This document shows, in pieces, positions 49,828 to 61,260 of a DNA stretch of 64,000 bases. A model generated the notes under the pieces. It saw only the letters and a program-made list of their open reading frames with translations. It ran no database searches and was not told the DNA's origin. Both the position numbers and the translations under genes were made by a program. The DNA is from Argentina anserina (lineage: Eukaryota; Streptophyta; Magnoliopsida; Rosales; Rosaceae). Positions within the stretch are counted from its first letter, which is position 1. Every line of letters starts with the position of its first letter. Location: assembly GCF_933775445.1 (NCBI RefSeq), contig NC_065876.1:13640001-13704000 (forward strand), given 5' to 3'.

Positions 49828-51801
49828 TGTTGGTTGAATCACTTAAGTATGATTATGTGTATTTATGTGTGAAACTACCTACTCCCAAGTATAGGAGGTC
49901 AAGTTTTAGTAAGGGAAAGTGTAGAGTATCGTACCAAAGGGATTGGGGAAACTCAACTCTAACTAGATTTTCGCAAGAAAAACTAGAAAAACATGCATTC
50001 TCTAACTTTTTACAAGTTCACAACCTTAGCCCTTTGGAAGCTAAGAATCATGGAGATGGTATTAACAAGTGGTAGTGAATCGACTTGGTTGATTTTAGAA
50101 TTAAGCTAAGCAAACTAATTCTTGCACTAAAACAACAAAGAAAGGTAAATGTAGAGATAAAATCAAAAGAGGAGTAGAGACTTAGGCATTGCACCTAGCC
50201 TTACTCATGCACAAATGTAACTCAAGATTAATGCATAACATGTTTGACAAACTTCCCCCTAGTGCTTTGGTGAAGCTACCAAGAAACCAACTAATCATGC
50301 AATTTAACAAAGTCTTTTGGAGCCAAATTAAATCACAAAACCTTAGTCTCAATTATATTACCTTATAATACAAGTGGGCTATGTACCACAAGCATAACAC
50401 CCCCTTAGAGTAATTACACTCATGGCACAAACATTAAGTTCATGGTAAGAAATTCAAGCAACTTAATATTTCCCATAAGAAACACTAAGCCACCACCTAA
50501 AGGCTACCCATGCTCATGGATTCAAGAAGTTGTCAAGTTCAAGTTCCGATTCATTAATTACCTAAACATGTTTCTAGGTGACAAAACTAGTAACACATTT
50601 AGTAAACATTTTAAGTGTAGAAGCCCATAGATTCAACATGCATCAACATCAATTAAAAGTAAAATGAATTCATTAGAACATGAGTTTGGCTAGGGCTAGC
50701 CTAGCCTCAAATCCAACTACTCACAACCCATTAAATACAACAACCCTTGAAAATGAAATACATCAAAAGAGAAGTAGAGTAAAGAGAGAAGAGATTACCA
50801 AGGGTTTGGTATAAATGATACCAAACCGTACCTCTAAAGATTTACTACCCACAAAGATGTAATAAGAAAGAAAATGCTTCTAAATATAGTATTAATGGGT
50901 TCTAACAAAAGAAGAACTCCATGAACACCATACTTTATCCACACAATCTAGAAACAAAGAACAAGGGTTGAGAAAGAGTATGAGTAGAGGATAAGAGAGT
51001 GAAGTGACCCAAATCTATGAAACAAGTTTGTGATTGATCAAGGGTGTAAAGGATCTTTAGTTTTTGGTGAAAACTCAAGACACTTTACACTTTTCTTTAC
51101 ACAACTTGATATCTATGACTTAGGCCTAAGAAAACTATGTTAAAACTATGGAAAATATGAAGTTTGGATGGAGTTTTAGTGTGGAGAAGGAGAATGCACG
51201 AATTTGTGAAGAATGAGGGTATTTAAAGGCCTTAAGGTCACAAACGAATGGTGGAGATGTAAGGGGATGAATGGTTAGATATGGTGGACAAATGTGGAAG
51301 CACAAATTGTGGATCTTGTTCTTGAAATGGTCCCCTTCATTTGTCTTCTTCTATTTTAAATTTAAATCCCCAATTCATGGAGCACAAATTGTGGATCTTG
51401 TTCTTGAAATTGTCTCCTTCATTTGTCTTCTTCTATTTTGAATTTCAATTGTAAATTAAAATTTACAATTCATAATTCACCAATATGCTTCATTGACTCA
51501 TTGACTTTAACCACCACCATTTCCGGCAACCACCTTCTCATCGCTGGAGTTTAACCGGCATTTTCCGGCGTTGACTTTTCTTTTCTTATGAAATCTCCAC
51601 ATTTGCTCTTTTTGGCTTGAAACTTTCACCCGAATCCATAATGTGCGCTAAATCCACTCTTCTTGACGTGTTTCCGATCATTTGCACATTTTCCTAGCAT
51701 GAGTAGGAAACGTAAAAAGAAATAAATAAATAAATATACAAAAATATAAAGCAAAAGAATAAGAATAAGGCAAACATTACTAGGTTAATATTAACCTAAC
51801 A
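49828..51801. mobile_element. solo LTR, 1,974 bp, inside another LTR
   Basis: It begins TGTTGGTTGAATC and ends AACCTAACA (TG...CA) and is bounded by a perfect 5-bp duplication GAAAC (49823-49827 and 51802-51806). Removing it rejoins the host LTR exactly as in the other copy (CTGGAAACCCAAC). It has no coding domain, which fits one LTR left after unequal recombination between the two LTRs of a larger element. Family and orientation undetermined. Confidence 0.75.
51299..51460. repeat. 82-bp direct tandem duplication in the solo LTR
   Basis: AGCACAAATTGTGGATCTTG starts at 51299 and again at 51381, with a few differences between the copies. Confidence 0.85.
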
Positions 51802-51935
51802 GAAACCCAACCATCTCCCCCTCCAGACCATGAGGGAGGTACACCGGCGCGACTCCATCACCGAGAGTCCGCCCAAGCTGACTTGATGCAGAACTATGTG
51901 GTTGGAGCATGCAGCTCCCCCTGATCAGGCTCCCC

Positions 51936-52556
51936 CTAATCGAAAAACTCATCACCATGTCCCTGTTGGTGGAATAACTCTTGACCATCTTCACCCTGGT
52001 TAGAAAACTCATTGGAAAAGGACATTTGGGACAACTTTTCCAGAACGCCTTTCTTCCTTATATGGCCGTCACTATGACGCCGTATGTCTGAAGAAGTATC
52101 ACCCATTGCACTCAAGTTATCTTTATACACCAAGCTATGTGTCTTGTACAAGGAACGGCAAAACTCTCCACTAGCAACGTCCAACGATCGATTCGTCAGC
52201 TTCCACTTCCCATCACCAATAAACTGGTGGAAACCTTGCCTGTTAAGAGCACTTGCAGACAGTATGTTGACACGTAGATCCAGAACGTGCCTCACATCCT
52301 TCAATGTCATATGGTAACCCAGATTAGTCTCGATGCAAATATCTCCTATTCCCGAAATCTTGGAGTAGCTTGAATTGCCCATCTTTAACATCCCAAAGCC
52401 ACATGCCTTGTATGTAGAAAAGAGCTCCAAGTTGGAACTAACATGACAACTTGCACCCGTATCCACGAACCAATCATGACCATTGTCACCCACATATAGA
52501 CATTCTTGTAAAGTAAGAAGCTCATTCGAAACACAAGCAGAATCCATTATCTTCAT
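51936..52556 (-). pseudogene. copia aspartic protease of the gag-protease element
   Basis: Minus-strand frame with HDWFVDTGASCHV (Asp-Thr-Gly active site) near 52440-52480, followed by LRVNILSASALNRQG, the usual retropepsin fold end in copia polyproteins. The frame differs from that of the upstream zinc knuckle. After it come short purine-rich coding-like DNA and the polypurine tract, with no integrase. It cleaved the gag polyprotein when intact. Confidence 0.8.
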
Positions 52557-52559
52557 CTT

Positions 52560-53324
52560 AGTACTTGCTTGTCTTTTTGTTTTGTTTCCACTTTCGACAC
52601 ATCCGCTTCATGTGGCCCTTCTCGCCACAATAGTGACAATCACCACTAAACCTTTGACCCGAATTCTTGCCTTTACCTTCACATAAAGGGCTCTTGCGTG
52701 CTCATTGTCTGTGCCAACACTTTTCCTTCTTTGTTCTTCGTTAAACATGTTATCCTTAACGGTATCCATACACAATACACCATTAGACGCAGAATTACTC
52801 AAGGTCACCACGAACGTTTTCCAACTATCCGACAAAGTTCCTAGCAGCAGCAATGCAAGTAGCTCATCATCAACCTTCATACCCATTGTCGACAACTGGT
52901 TGGTCACATTCTGGAAATTGTTCAAGTGCACAACTACACTAGTATCGTCATCAAACATCATGTTGACCATCTCTTTGATAAGGAATGCTTTCTTCGCAGC
53001 GGTCTTCTTCTCAAAGAGGGACTCCAATATCTTCCAGAGTTCTTCCGCATCAGTTTCTTTCGACACATGGTGAAAGACGCTATCATCAACCCATTGCCTT
53101 ATCGTACCAACTGCTTTCCGGTGCAACTTTCGCCACTTCTCATCAGTCATATTGGTTGGCTTTGCAGCCACACCCTCTATGGCCTCATGCATATCCCTAC
53201 AATACAGGATATCCTCCATTCTTGGCTTCCACGTCACCCAATTCTTGTGGGTGAGTTTGATCATTGTGCCTTTCACATCATCATCCATTCTGACAATAGC
53301 GATTCTGCCGAACCCAACCTTCAA
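52560..53324 (-). pseudogene. copia gag of the gag-protease element
   Basis: The minus-strand frame from 53324 begins near the primer site and contains KLTHKNWVTWKPRMEDIL, then DDSVFHHVSKETDAEELWK and LLLGTLSDSWKTFV, the order of the UBN2-type gag domain. A frame change near 52690 precedes a CCHC knuckle (CHYCGEKGHMKRMC, about 52600-52645), which is followed by TAA. The start ATG at 53324 lies only about 5 bp inside the primer site, so a slightly later ATG may be the real start. Confidence 0.85.
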
Positions 53325-53328
53325 CCAG

Positions 53329-53340
53329 GCTCTGGTACCA
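53329..53340 (-). other. primer binding site (tRNA-Met type), minus strand
   Basis: The minus strand reads TGGTACCAGAGC two bases after the LTR end, one base off the standard copia site. It fixes the orientation of the element. Confidence 0.85.
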
Positions 53341-54846
53341 TTTGTAGTGAATCGGTCAATAAGTTAGTCAGAGAAACAGAACAAGCACAGCAAACCAAGA
53401 GAAACAACCACAAAGAAAAGAACACAAGAACACTGATTTAAGGTGGTTCAGCAAATAGCTTTGCCTACATCCATCGGACAGAAACACACTTCCACTATAT
53501 TAATAATGGGTACACAAGAAAGACTAAGAAAACAAAGACTCTCTTCTCTTCCTATCTTTCTCCTCTCTGCCCTCTCTCACACTCTAACCGAGAATGGAAC
53601 ACATTATGCTCTTTGTCTCTGTGATGCCTAAACCTAGAGCATAACCCCTCCTTATATAGCCATAAGGACAAACATGTTTCCTCACCAAATAGGAATCATA
53701 TTCCTAATAGTGGTAGGCTATAAAGTCTCCTCCTTTTACAAGTAAACCACACTACCAGAAAATAGCACTTAGATGACAACAACAAAAATCCGTCGTCACC
53801 TAAGCAATTATAAGACGACGAAAACAAAGCCGTCATTTTAGTGAACACTTTCGTCACCTAGGGGCCACTTAAATAACCAAAATGTAGTGTTGTCATCTTA
53901 GTTGAGTATTTGAGACGACGAAATGTAATCTCGTCGCCTAAGATGGTGACCTAGTCAGCAAGCCGCTCCATTGTCATCTCAGCACATAACTTAGACGACA
54001 CATTTATATTTTGTCGTCTAAACATTTTGTAAGGTGATGAACAAATCTACTTAGATGACGCAAATGTTTGTCGTCTAAGTTAAAACTTGACTTTATAATG
54101 TAAATCTATTTCCCGATCAACAGAAACGAAGGAAAAACAGAAAAAACTATATGATTAATGCAGTGGAACTAATCTGTTAGAATCCACTACCGACATAAGA
54201 TTAGGATTACTCTAGGGCGCTCACAAAAGCCTAATCAAGCTCATGGGTTAAATAAAATAAAATCCAAAACAAATAAAATCTGAAAACATTAAAAGCTGTT
54301 TTTGAGGGCCTAAACGACCTCGAATGCCCGAAAAAACACACACATCGTGGCGCAGCGACGAGTTTGGTTTCTGGCGCCGTTCCCTTTCCGATAAATGTAT
54401 CATTCGCCCTATTCTAAGCTCGTAGCACAAACATGAACAGTGCCGAACAGTGAACACATCTTATAATTTAATTATATGTTTATTCATATAATAACTATAT
54501 AGATATATTTCCATATTGAGGCATGTAATTCACAGAGGCTAGCTAGTAAAGATGAGGGAAGTGAAAAACACTTTGGCGACGAAGATTTGTCGTCTAAGCC
54601 CCGAAAATTTTAGCGGTGCGATCTTCCCCCCACATATTGAATGAAATTTCAAAAATTGGGAAAAAATTTAAAAACTCAGCGAAATTATTCTTAGCCGACG
54701 AAACCTTGTCGCCTAAGTATAGAAACCCCTAAATCGAGTCACTCTAACACTTCGGCCCCCATTTCTCTAAAACCATCTTCTCTGAAACCAATCCCTAAAG
54801 CCGTTCAAATTTAATTTTCCCCAAATCCCATCTTTTCTGAAACCAA

Positions 54847-54950
54847 TCTCTCTGAAATCAGATTTAGTTCCCCCACATCCATTAACCCAAGCTTCCACAA
54901 TCTCTCTGAAATCAGATTCAGTTTCCCCACATCCATTAACCCAAGCTTCC
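54847..54950. repeat. 54-bp direct tandem duplication
   Basis: TCTCTCTGAAATCAGATT starts at 54847 and again at 54901, each followed by a CCCCACATCCATTAACCCAA stretch. It lies in the 5' region of the TNPA-type gene. Confidence 0.85.
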
Positions 54951-55577
54951 AATCTCCCAAATCCAATAGTGCTAGCATTTGGTCTAGTGCGAATCGTTCT
55001 GTTTCCTGGTCTCCTTCCGATTTGTAAAGGTACAAACCTCTGATGCTTTTTTCTGGGTTGGTGGCTTGTTATAACTGTATGTGCATTTGGTTTATTGTTA
55101 ATGCGTTCTTCTGTCTTGATAATTTGATTTTTTATTTGTAATTTACAGAACTCCTAGTTTCGTTTTTAGTTCAGAAGAAAAACACCTGAGTTGGTTTTAT
55201 TTCTTTCCTTTTCGCCTAAAATCGGTGTGATTCGCTGAAACTCAATGCAACTGATTGTTTTAGTTGCAACTGATTGTTTAGGACCACTTAATGCAACTGA
55301 TTGTTTTAACTTACCTATATATATATTAATACATGAAGTCACTATCTGTTCACTACAATGTTGGTGAGAAGCATACATGTTACCTTGCTGACTTGTAAGC
55401 TTGTCTTCTTGGTAGCATTGCATTGCATTCTGTGAATAACCATATCATGTTCTTACTATATCATTCTGTAGCATTGCATTCTGTACCAGTCTCAATCCTT
55501 TTCATTTAAGCATTTCGTAGACATTTTACAAGATTGTTGGTTTCTAATTCCAAACTTCTTCAATTTACAGGTTCAGG

Positions 55578-56721
55578 ATGCCGCCAACTAGTAATAGTTG
55601 GAATAAAAAGATGCAGAAAGAGAGAGATGACCAACTAGCTCATGAGTTGGCTGAGCAGTACTCTAGTTCTTTTAACATTGTGCCTCCACCGGTTCAGCAC
55701 CCCCTGTCCCTCCCCCACTGCTAGATGAAAATTCAGCCCCTCCTTCATCAACTTTTGTTCCTCATAGTGACTACTTATCCAAGCCAAAGAGTTGTCGCCG
55801 GAAAAAACCTGTAGAAGAAGGTAATGTTATAACACCCCAATCAGATTTTGAAAGTTAACAACTTATTTTGTTATTCTAAATGATAAATTCCTAAGTTACC
55901 TAAACATTGTACTGCAGCACCTCTCCCCAAACGCACTCGTGGGTTGGTGACGGGCATGAAGGCTCAAAAGATTGTAGAGAGCACTGGACAGAAGATCAAA
56001 GTCATTTGGGACCCTAATTTCCTGAATGGCCCGATGAATGCTGGCGTACACAGCATGTTGACTCACGATATTGGCCACATCGTACGAGACTCCATTGCTT
56101 TGCTGAAGCCTTCTTGGAAGGCGCTTGACAATGAAGAGAAGAAGAAGGTTCCAGCGGAACTCTCGGTAAAAAGTTAATTTCAAATCTATCTATTTATTTA
56201 TGATCGTTTTCACATGTCTTCATTGTCGTTGTTTCATTTTTGTAAAAAAGGTCTATTATGAGTTCAACTTTGGCGTCTCGTCTCTAGAGTGGGGATGGAT
56301 AAGCAAGATTGCCGACACTGCTTACAGGAACTTCAAGTGTGATATTAAATCTGAATGGGAAAAAGATGGCGATGAGGATGTACCAGTGGAGTTCCTGCAT
56401 AGGTTGGACCAGTGGCAGTATCTGTGTAGCCACTTTAAGTCTGATAAATTTTAGGTTAATTATTTATATAAATGTGATGATTTAATAAACATGTTGGGCA
56501 ATTTGATTTATATATGAAAAGTTTTATGTTTTGGTTCACAGAAACAATCTTGTGCCAACAAGAGTAATCGGCATAAGAAGACTTTACACCACAAGACTGG
56601 GGCAAAGTCTTTCATTCGCAGCGCGGAAGAGCTTAGAGCCCAGGGTGACCCCATCCCGATTCTTTCCAATTACTCCCGAGTGTATGACGCTACCAAAAGC
56701 AAAGAAGCGGCAGACAATATA
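55578..56721 (+). pseudogene. CACTA TNPA-type protein (Transposase_24 family), incomplete
   Basis: Exon-like blocks with good splice borders: 55578 to about 55820 starts MPPTSNSWNKKMQKERDDQL and needs a frame change in its Pro-rich part; 55918-56165 with GMKAQKIVESTGQKIKV through KPSWKALDNEEK; 56251-56454 with VYYEFNFG through LDQWQYLCSHFKSDKF; 56542-56721 with NKSNRHKKTLHHKTGAKSF. This order matches plant Transposase_24 proteins of En/Spm elements. A TAG ends the third block just before its donor. The usual C-terminal part is missing. Such proteins bind subterminal repeats and assist excision. Confidence 0.8.
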
Positions 56722-57270
56722 GTAAGTTATTATTTAATAAAATGTAGGGAACTTACATTATCAATAGTAATCACCCATAAAAGATATTGGTACTGAGGTC
56801 AGCATAAAAGATACAAAGAAAAAGCTCAGAAGATTTGAAACTTGTAGGGAACTTACATTATCTACATCATCACCCATACCATGCTCCTTCATAGTAGCCT
56901 ATAATTCATCACTTTAGTAGTAACGTGACAACAAATATGTCATCATTTAAGTATTGGAATTTCGTCATCTTAGTAATACCGTGACAGACGTAGTTTTGTC
57001 ATCTTACCTGTGCGCTTAGGCGACGAAATACCTAATATCGTCATCTAAGTACTTGTGTGACAGCGTCTACTTGACGGAACTTAGATGAAAAAAATTTCGT
57101 CGCCTAATGACTTAATAAGACGAAAATAAGATCTTATGCGACGAAATGTCGTTGTCATCTAAGTCATTAATTCTGGTAGTGCCATCATCAATAAAGATTC
57201 CCTATCCTTACCGGAACACTATACTCTAAGAAACTATCTTAGGAAAAACACATGGGCTGGAAACCCAACA

Positions 57271-57580
57271 ACACCTATTGATGAGCAATTTCTGGGAGTC
57301 TATCTTCAAGTTGTAAGGTAAAAAGCTTTATAAGAGTTCAACCTAGCTATCATTCACAATTTGATGGACAAATTGAAAATTTTAATAAAATATTCTAACA
57401 ACTTTGACTTTAACCATGGACTGAGAAACCAAAGATCCGGACAGATGCTTTACCATTGACCGAGTTCTTCCTATCATTATATATGCTGTTGGCACAACCC
57501 TTTCCAGGATTTATGTGGATATGAACTGCCGAGTGTCACCGACTCCAATGTCCATTAATCAGCAAAGTCGTTAGTGTATA
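57271..57580 (+). mobile_element. decayed Ty3/gypsy element, right part
   Basis: Continues the integrase core interrupted at 49340: EQFLGVYLQV (equivalent to the NFWESLFKLQG region) and SQFDGQIENFNK (equivalent to HPQTDGQTE), then remnants of the segment that follows. Stops are frequent. Confidence 0.65.
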
Positions 57581-57879
57581 TACACAATCGGGGGTGTAGA
57601 GCAAAGCAATTCAGTTACCTTCTGTGAATTATACATTGCCAAATAATCCTTTGGTTGGATGGTCCTGACTCTGGACCGAGATTTTAAAATTGTATACCAA
57701 AGAAACGGGAAGATTTGAACTTCAGACACTTACCAGCATTTGTTTGTTTTGTCAAAGGTTTACATTAAACGATATTTTTGGATTATTATTTTGAAGCCCA
57801 CACTTAAATCTAAACCCACACCCAAAAGTTTTTTTCATCTAAACCCAAATCAGTTATTTTAACCTAATATTTTTATAAC

Positions 57880-58063
57880 TGTTTCAAAATGAAATACTTG
57901 TGTATTATTGAATGATAAGGGGGCCTATATATAGGCATTACAAAACCACAATCCCGTAGGATTCGGAGTCCTAATCTATTACGGAGATGTTAATCTATCT
58001 CCTAACAGGAAACCTATTAGGCTAAGACACACACAAAGGTAGAATAATAATTCTCCCAGAACA
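57880..58063 (-). repeat. 3' LTR of an antisense copia element (left limit uncertain)
   Basis: On the minus strand the LTR starts TGTTCTGGGAG directly after the polypurine tract AGGGGGAG (58064-58071) and contains a TATA-like CCTATATATAGG near 57925. The other LTR copy was not found and the outer end is not defined. Confidence 0.6.
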
Positions 58064-61000
58064 CTCCCCCTTGTGTCGCATGCCTAGGTTGCATGGTGCA
58101 CACATTGTTGCCTCGGTAAAAACCTCATCAAGCAAAATAAAAACCTCTTGGGTAAAAACAAAAGCTTGATCAAAGGGAAAAAGAGCACAACGCACCGTCT
58201 ACATTTGATAGCATCATGTGAGGTAGACTCCCCATGAAGTCTACGAAACAACTCCCCCTGATTAGTGCCATAATCATGGAGTACAAAGAATAACGTATAC
58301 AACGTTCATTACATGCTTCTCAAACATAATCTTGGGCTAATGATTAATCATTAATCTAGCCACACATCCTTAGATCATTCATGCTATACTTAGCCAAACT
58401 TAGATTTTAGGAAACAAGATTGCATAACAACTCAAAACAAGAGATTGCAATGAAAATCAGATTCTCGGGTAGAATGACATTCACTCATTTAAACGGCCAT
58501 AACTTCTTCATTAAAATAGGTATCAGCGAACCGTAAAATTTTCTAGAAAGTAGACACCCGTGACTTTCCAATGACATAAAGTTCACAACCTAATCCGATC
58601 GGAGCAGTTCACAGTGCTCTGTCGAAGTTGACTGACTTGCAAATTTCCAGACAGAACTGTCCTACTTTGCTAAAACGGCCACAACTCACTCAATATGATA
58701 GCTATGAATAAATGGTTGGTGTCCCTGGAAATTAGACACATATACCTTTCTAATGGTACCAATTTCACCATATTTTATCGAGCGAGCTGTCTTGTAGGTC
58801 TCGTTGAAGTTGACCTATGAAACTAGACAGATTCTGATTTGTCACATTCAATGTGTCTTTCGCAAAAAGAATGGGGGAATGAACCAATAAAGGACTGATT
58901 TTGGTCCGAGACGGAACCATATGCATCCTCTACTCTACTAGTGTCGACTGCTACACCAAGGCATACGTTGATGTTGCTGGACCTGCTGGCGGCGTTGGTG
59001 TGGATAGGATTTGTGTTGGTTCACTAAGTGTAGAACTAAAACCCATGTCAATGGAGCAATGCAAGTCCAATGACGATGCATAGGCGCATAGTTAATCACA
59101 TCATAATGAAAGTAATAGTGTCCCAACAACACTTACATATATGAATCTATAGCTCATTGAATCTCTTCATCATCTTTACTTAGATGGAATAGAGAATCAA
59201 GAATTAGCTTTCATATGAACACATATGGGTATGAGTTCTTGCAACTGATTGTACTACGTTCTCTTGAACGTCGCAATTTGATTACATAAGCTCTCCGTGG
59301 TCTGGAGGCATTTAAAGTCATTCGGGCACTCTCATATCTGCGTCAAGATCCATTTACAGATATTTTATGACCACTATCATATGCTGCAAATCAGTTTTCA
59401 TGGACACTACTACTGATCAAGTAGCGGAAAACAATTATGTCCATAACGAGAGAATATAAACTCATCGTAGTCAATACTAGGATAATGAGACAATCTTTGC
59501 GCCATAAGTCCTGCATATATCGCATGACTTCATCTTTCTCATTACACTTACGAACAACGACCAACATAACAAGTCTAGTTCAGCCTGTATTGATTCTTTC
59601 CACTTCGGTCAAGTTGCTCATCGTTGATGCTTTACAACGGAATAAGAGCATAAGCGAATACATCATCAATCATGGGAGATCAATCCATTAAACACATGCG
59701 CGCGCTGTATACGATCAATTTGTGAGAATTCTATTCTTCTCTAACATCAACAAAAGGAGTCTGTAGCGTCCCACAGAAACTTAGTTGATACACATGTTTA
59801 GAAAATATCTCTTGATGATGGGCGAAATACTTGTGCCTACGCACTTCACTTCTTTTTAGTTTTGATTCTAGAGAATAATGGTCTCCCCCTCATCTAGGTA
59901 GGAGCCAAGAACGAAGCTATGACCCTTACTAGTCCATCTTTGCGTTTGCCGCCCTTGTTTTGTGGTGCAATACCACGGGCGCCGACAACACCACAACATA
60001 CGATGGTGCCATCGCCGGCTTCCTTCCCACTGTCAGGGATGGTGCCAACGGTGCTAGGACCAGGTCATATGAAATTCTCCCATATTCTGAGAGTTCCAAC
60101 CTTACCGGCACATCACAGCATTTATGTGCGATATCGTCACTTTCGCAATATCGGTAAAGTCATTGAACATCGAATCTTTGACTTTCTGGAGGTAGATAAT
60201 GCGTTGCACATTTACTCACTTTCAGTTGTGCGGGATCTTAATGAGACATAATGCCACACCATGTCAATTCCTGACGTTAAAACCGGAATGGGAGCATTCC
60301 ATATCTCCCCCTAACGACGGGAAGTATGTCTCATCAAAGTGACCGTCTGCTAATATCGCAGGATAGAGATCAACAGTTGTAGATTGGAAATAGCGGACAA
60401 GTATTGGTGATTCATAAATCATAACCAACCAGAATACTTAATCGTTTCAAGTAGACCCATTGAGATAACTACAATAGTGGCACATAAACAACTTTAACCA
60501 AATAGACGTTTAATGAAAAGAACGTTGGGATCGTATCCAGTAACCATCTGGTACGCACTAAACGCTTGGCAAGTTGTGGGTCTAAAACGAATAAGTGTCG
60601 CTGCATGCAACATCATTACATATCCCCATGCAAAAATTGGCAGGTTAGTACCCATAACCAAGTCCGAGCTCTGCTAGATCGTACAGTAAATGAACATGAG
60701 GAATAATATGTTCAACGACGATCCCAGTAGACATGCAAAACGAAATCATCAAAGTCGTGGAGATGAACTCTCCAACAGTATCCAATCCAATAGATTTGAG
60801 AGGATGGGAAGGGTGGTGAGCCCTTAGTATGATGATCATGGTTAAAACTTTAGCAAATGCAGCGTTTCTTGTGGAAAGCAAAGCGGCGTGTGACCAACGC
60901 GTCGATGTTCTTAACCTATACCATATAAAACCGAAAAATGTCCGCATTCGGTTAGATAGGGTCCACTAATGTCACCTTAAATACTTTGTAAGAATGGAAT

Positions 61001-61260
61001 GTTCTCGGTTGGAGCCTTAGCAAATAAGGACTTCCTTGAAATCTAGCAAAAGAACAAGCTTTGCAAAATGAGCGATAGGCATAAGACATTGCCATGGAGG
61101 CATTAGAAAACACGGAAGGCATCACAAGCTCCTGTGAAAGATAGGATGCCGCCACCGACGGACTTAATGTCATGGAGCCGCCGAAAGAGGCAGGCTCGGC
61201 CTCACCGTGCATGGCATGGATAGGCTCGGCCTCACCGTGTGGAGATGAGTGAGGTGGTCC
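58064..61260 (-). mobile_element. decayed antisense Ty1/copia element
   Basis: Minus-strand order from right to left: an integrase relic with STRWSHAALLSTRNAAFAK, IKSIGLD-type and STGIVVEHI words (60645-61000), then a FAWGY and VTGYD region to 60380; then a reverse-transcriptase relic with MAQRLSHYPSIDYDEF (near 59510), MRVPE and MPPDHGEL (near 59330) and YPYVFI (near 59240); then a 3' region ending at the polypurine tract. Stops and frame changes occur every few tens of codons. Gag was not identified; sequence beyond 61260 may include its leader. Confidence 0.65.
58494..58836. repeat. diverged tandem repeat of about 180 bp
   Basis: Two units begin AAACGGCCATAACT (58494) and AAACGGCCACAACT (58673) and share the order of a TAGACAC block and a GTCTCGTTGAAGTTGAC-type block. 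They are strongly diverged. Confidence 0.5.

Larger units (their letters stand above)
53750..57181 (+). mobile_element. CACTA transposon, 3.4 kb, TNPA-type gene only
   Basis: Left end CACTACCAGAAAATAGCACT; the complement of the right end starts CACTACCAGAATTAATGACT. The flanking CCA duplication is perfect (53747-53749 and 57182-57184). Subterminal zones (53770-54080, 54570-54720, 56950-57170) are full of TCGTC(G/T)(C/T)CTAAG words in both orientations. It encodes a TNPA-like protein but no TNP2 transposase, so it is non-autonomous. Its ends differ from those of the 7.6-kb CACTA, so it is another family. Confidence 0.92.
49341..57270 (-). mobile_element. copia-type element with only gag and protease, with two nested insertions
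   Basis: Read on the minus strand: the 5' LTR is 53343-57270 (493 bp once the CACTA at 53750-57181 and one CCA are removed), primer site 53329-53340, interior 51813-53342 (about 1.5 kb), polypurine tract 51813-51826, and the 3' LTR is 49341-51812 (493 bp once the solo LTR is removed). The interior holds gag, a CCHC knuckle and protease but no integrase, RT or RNase H. This fits the TR-GAG class of non-autonomous elements. The LTRs differ at about 18 of 487 sites (3.7 percent). No clear five-base duplication was found. The host is the gypsy integrase. Confidence 0.85.
53343..57270 (-). repeat. 5' LTR of the gag-protease element, split by a CACTA
   Basis: Matches the other LTR over 53343-53749 and resumes at 57185-57270. 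The break coincides exactly with the CACTA ends and their CCA duplication. Confidence 0.9.
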
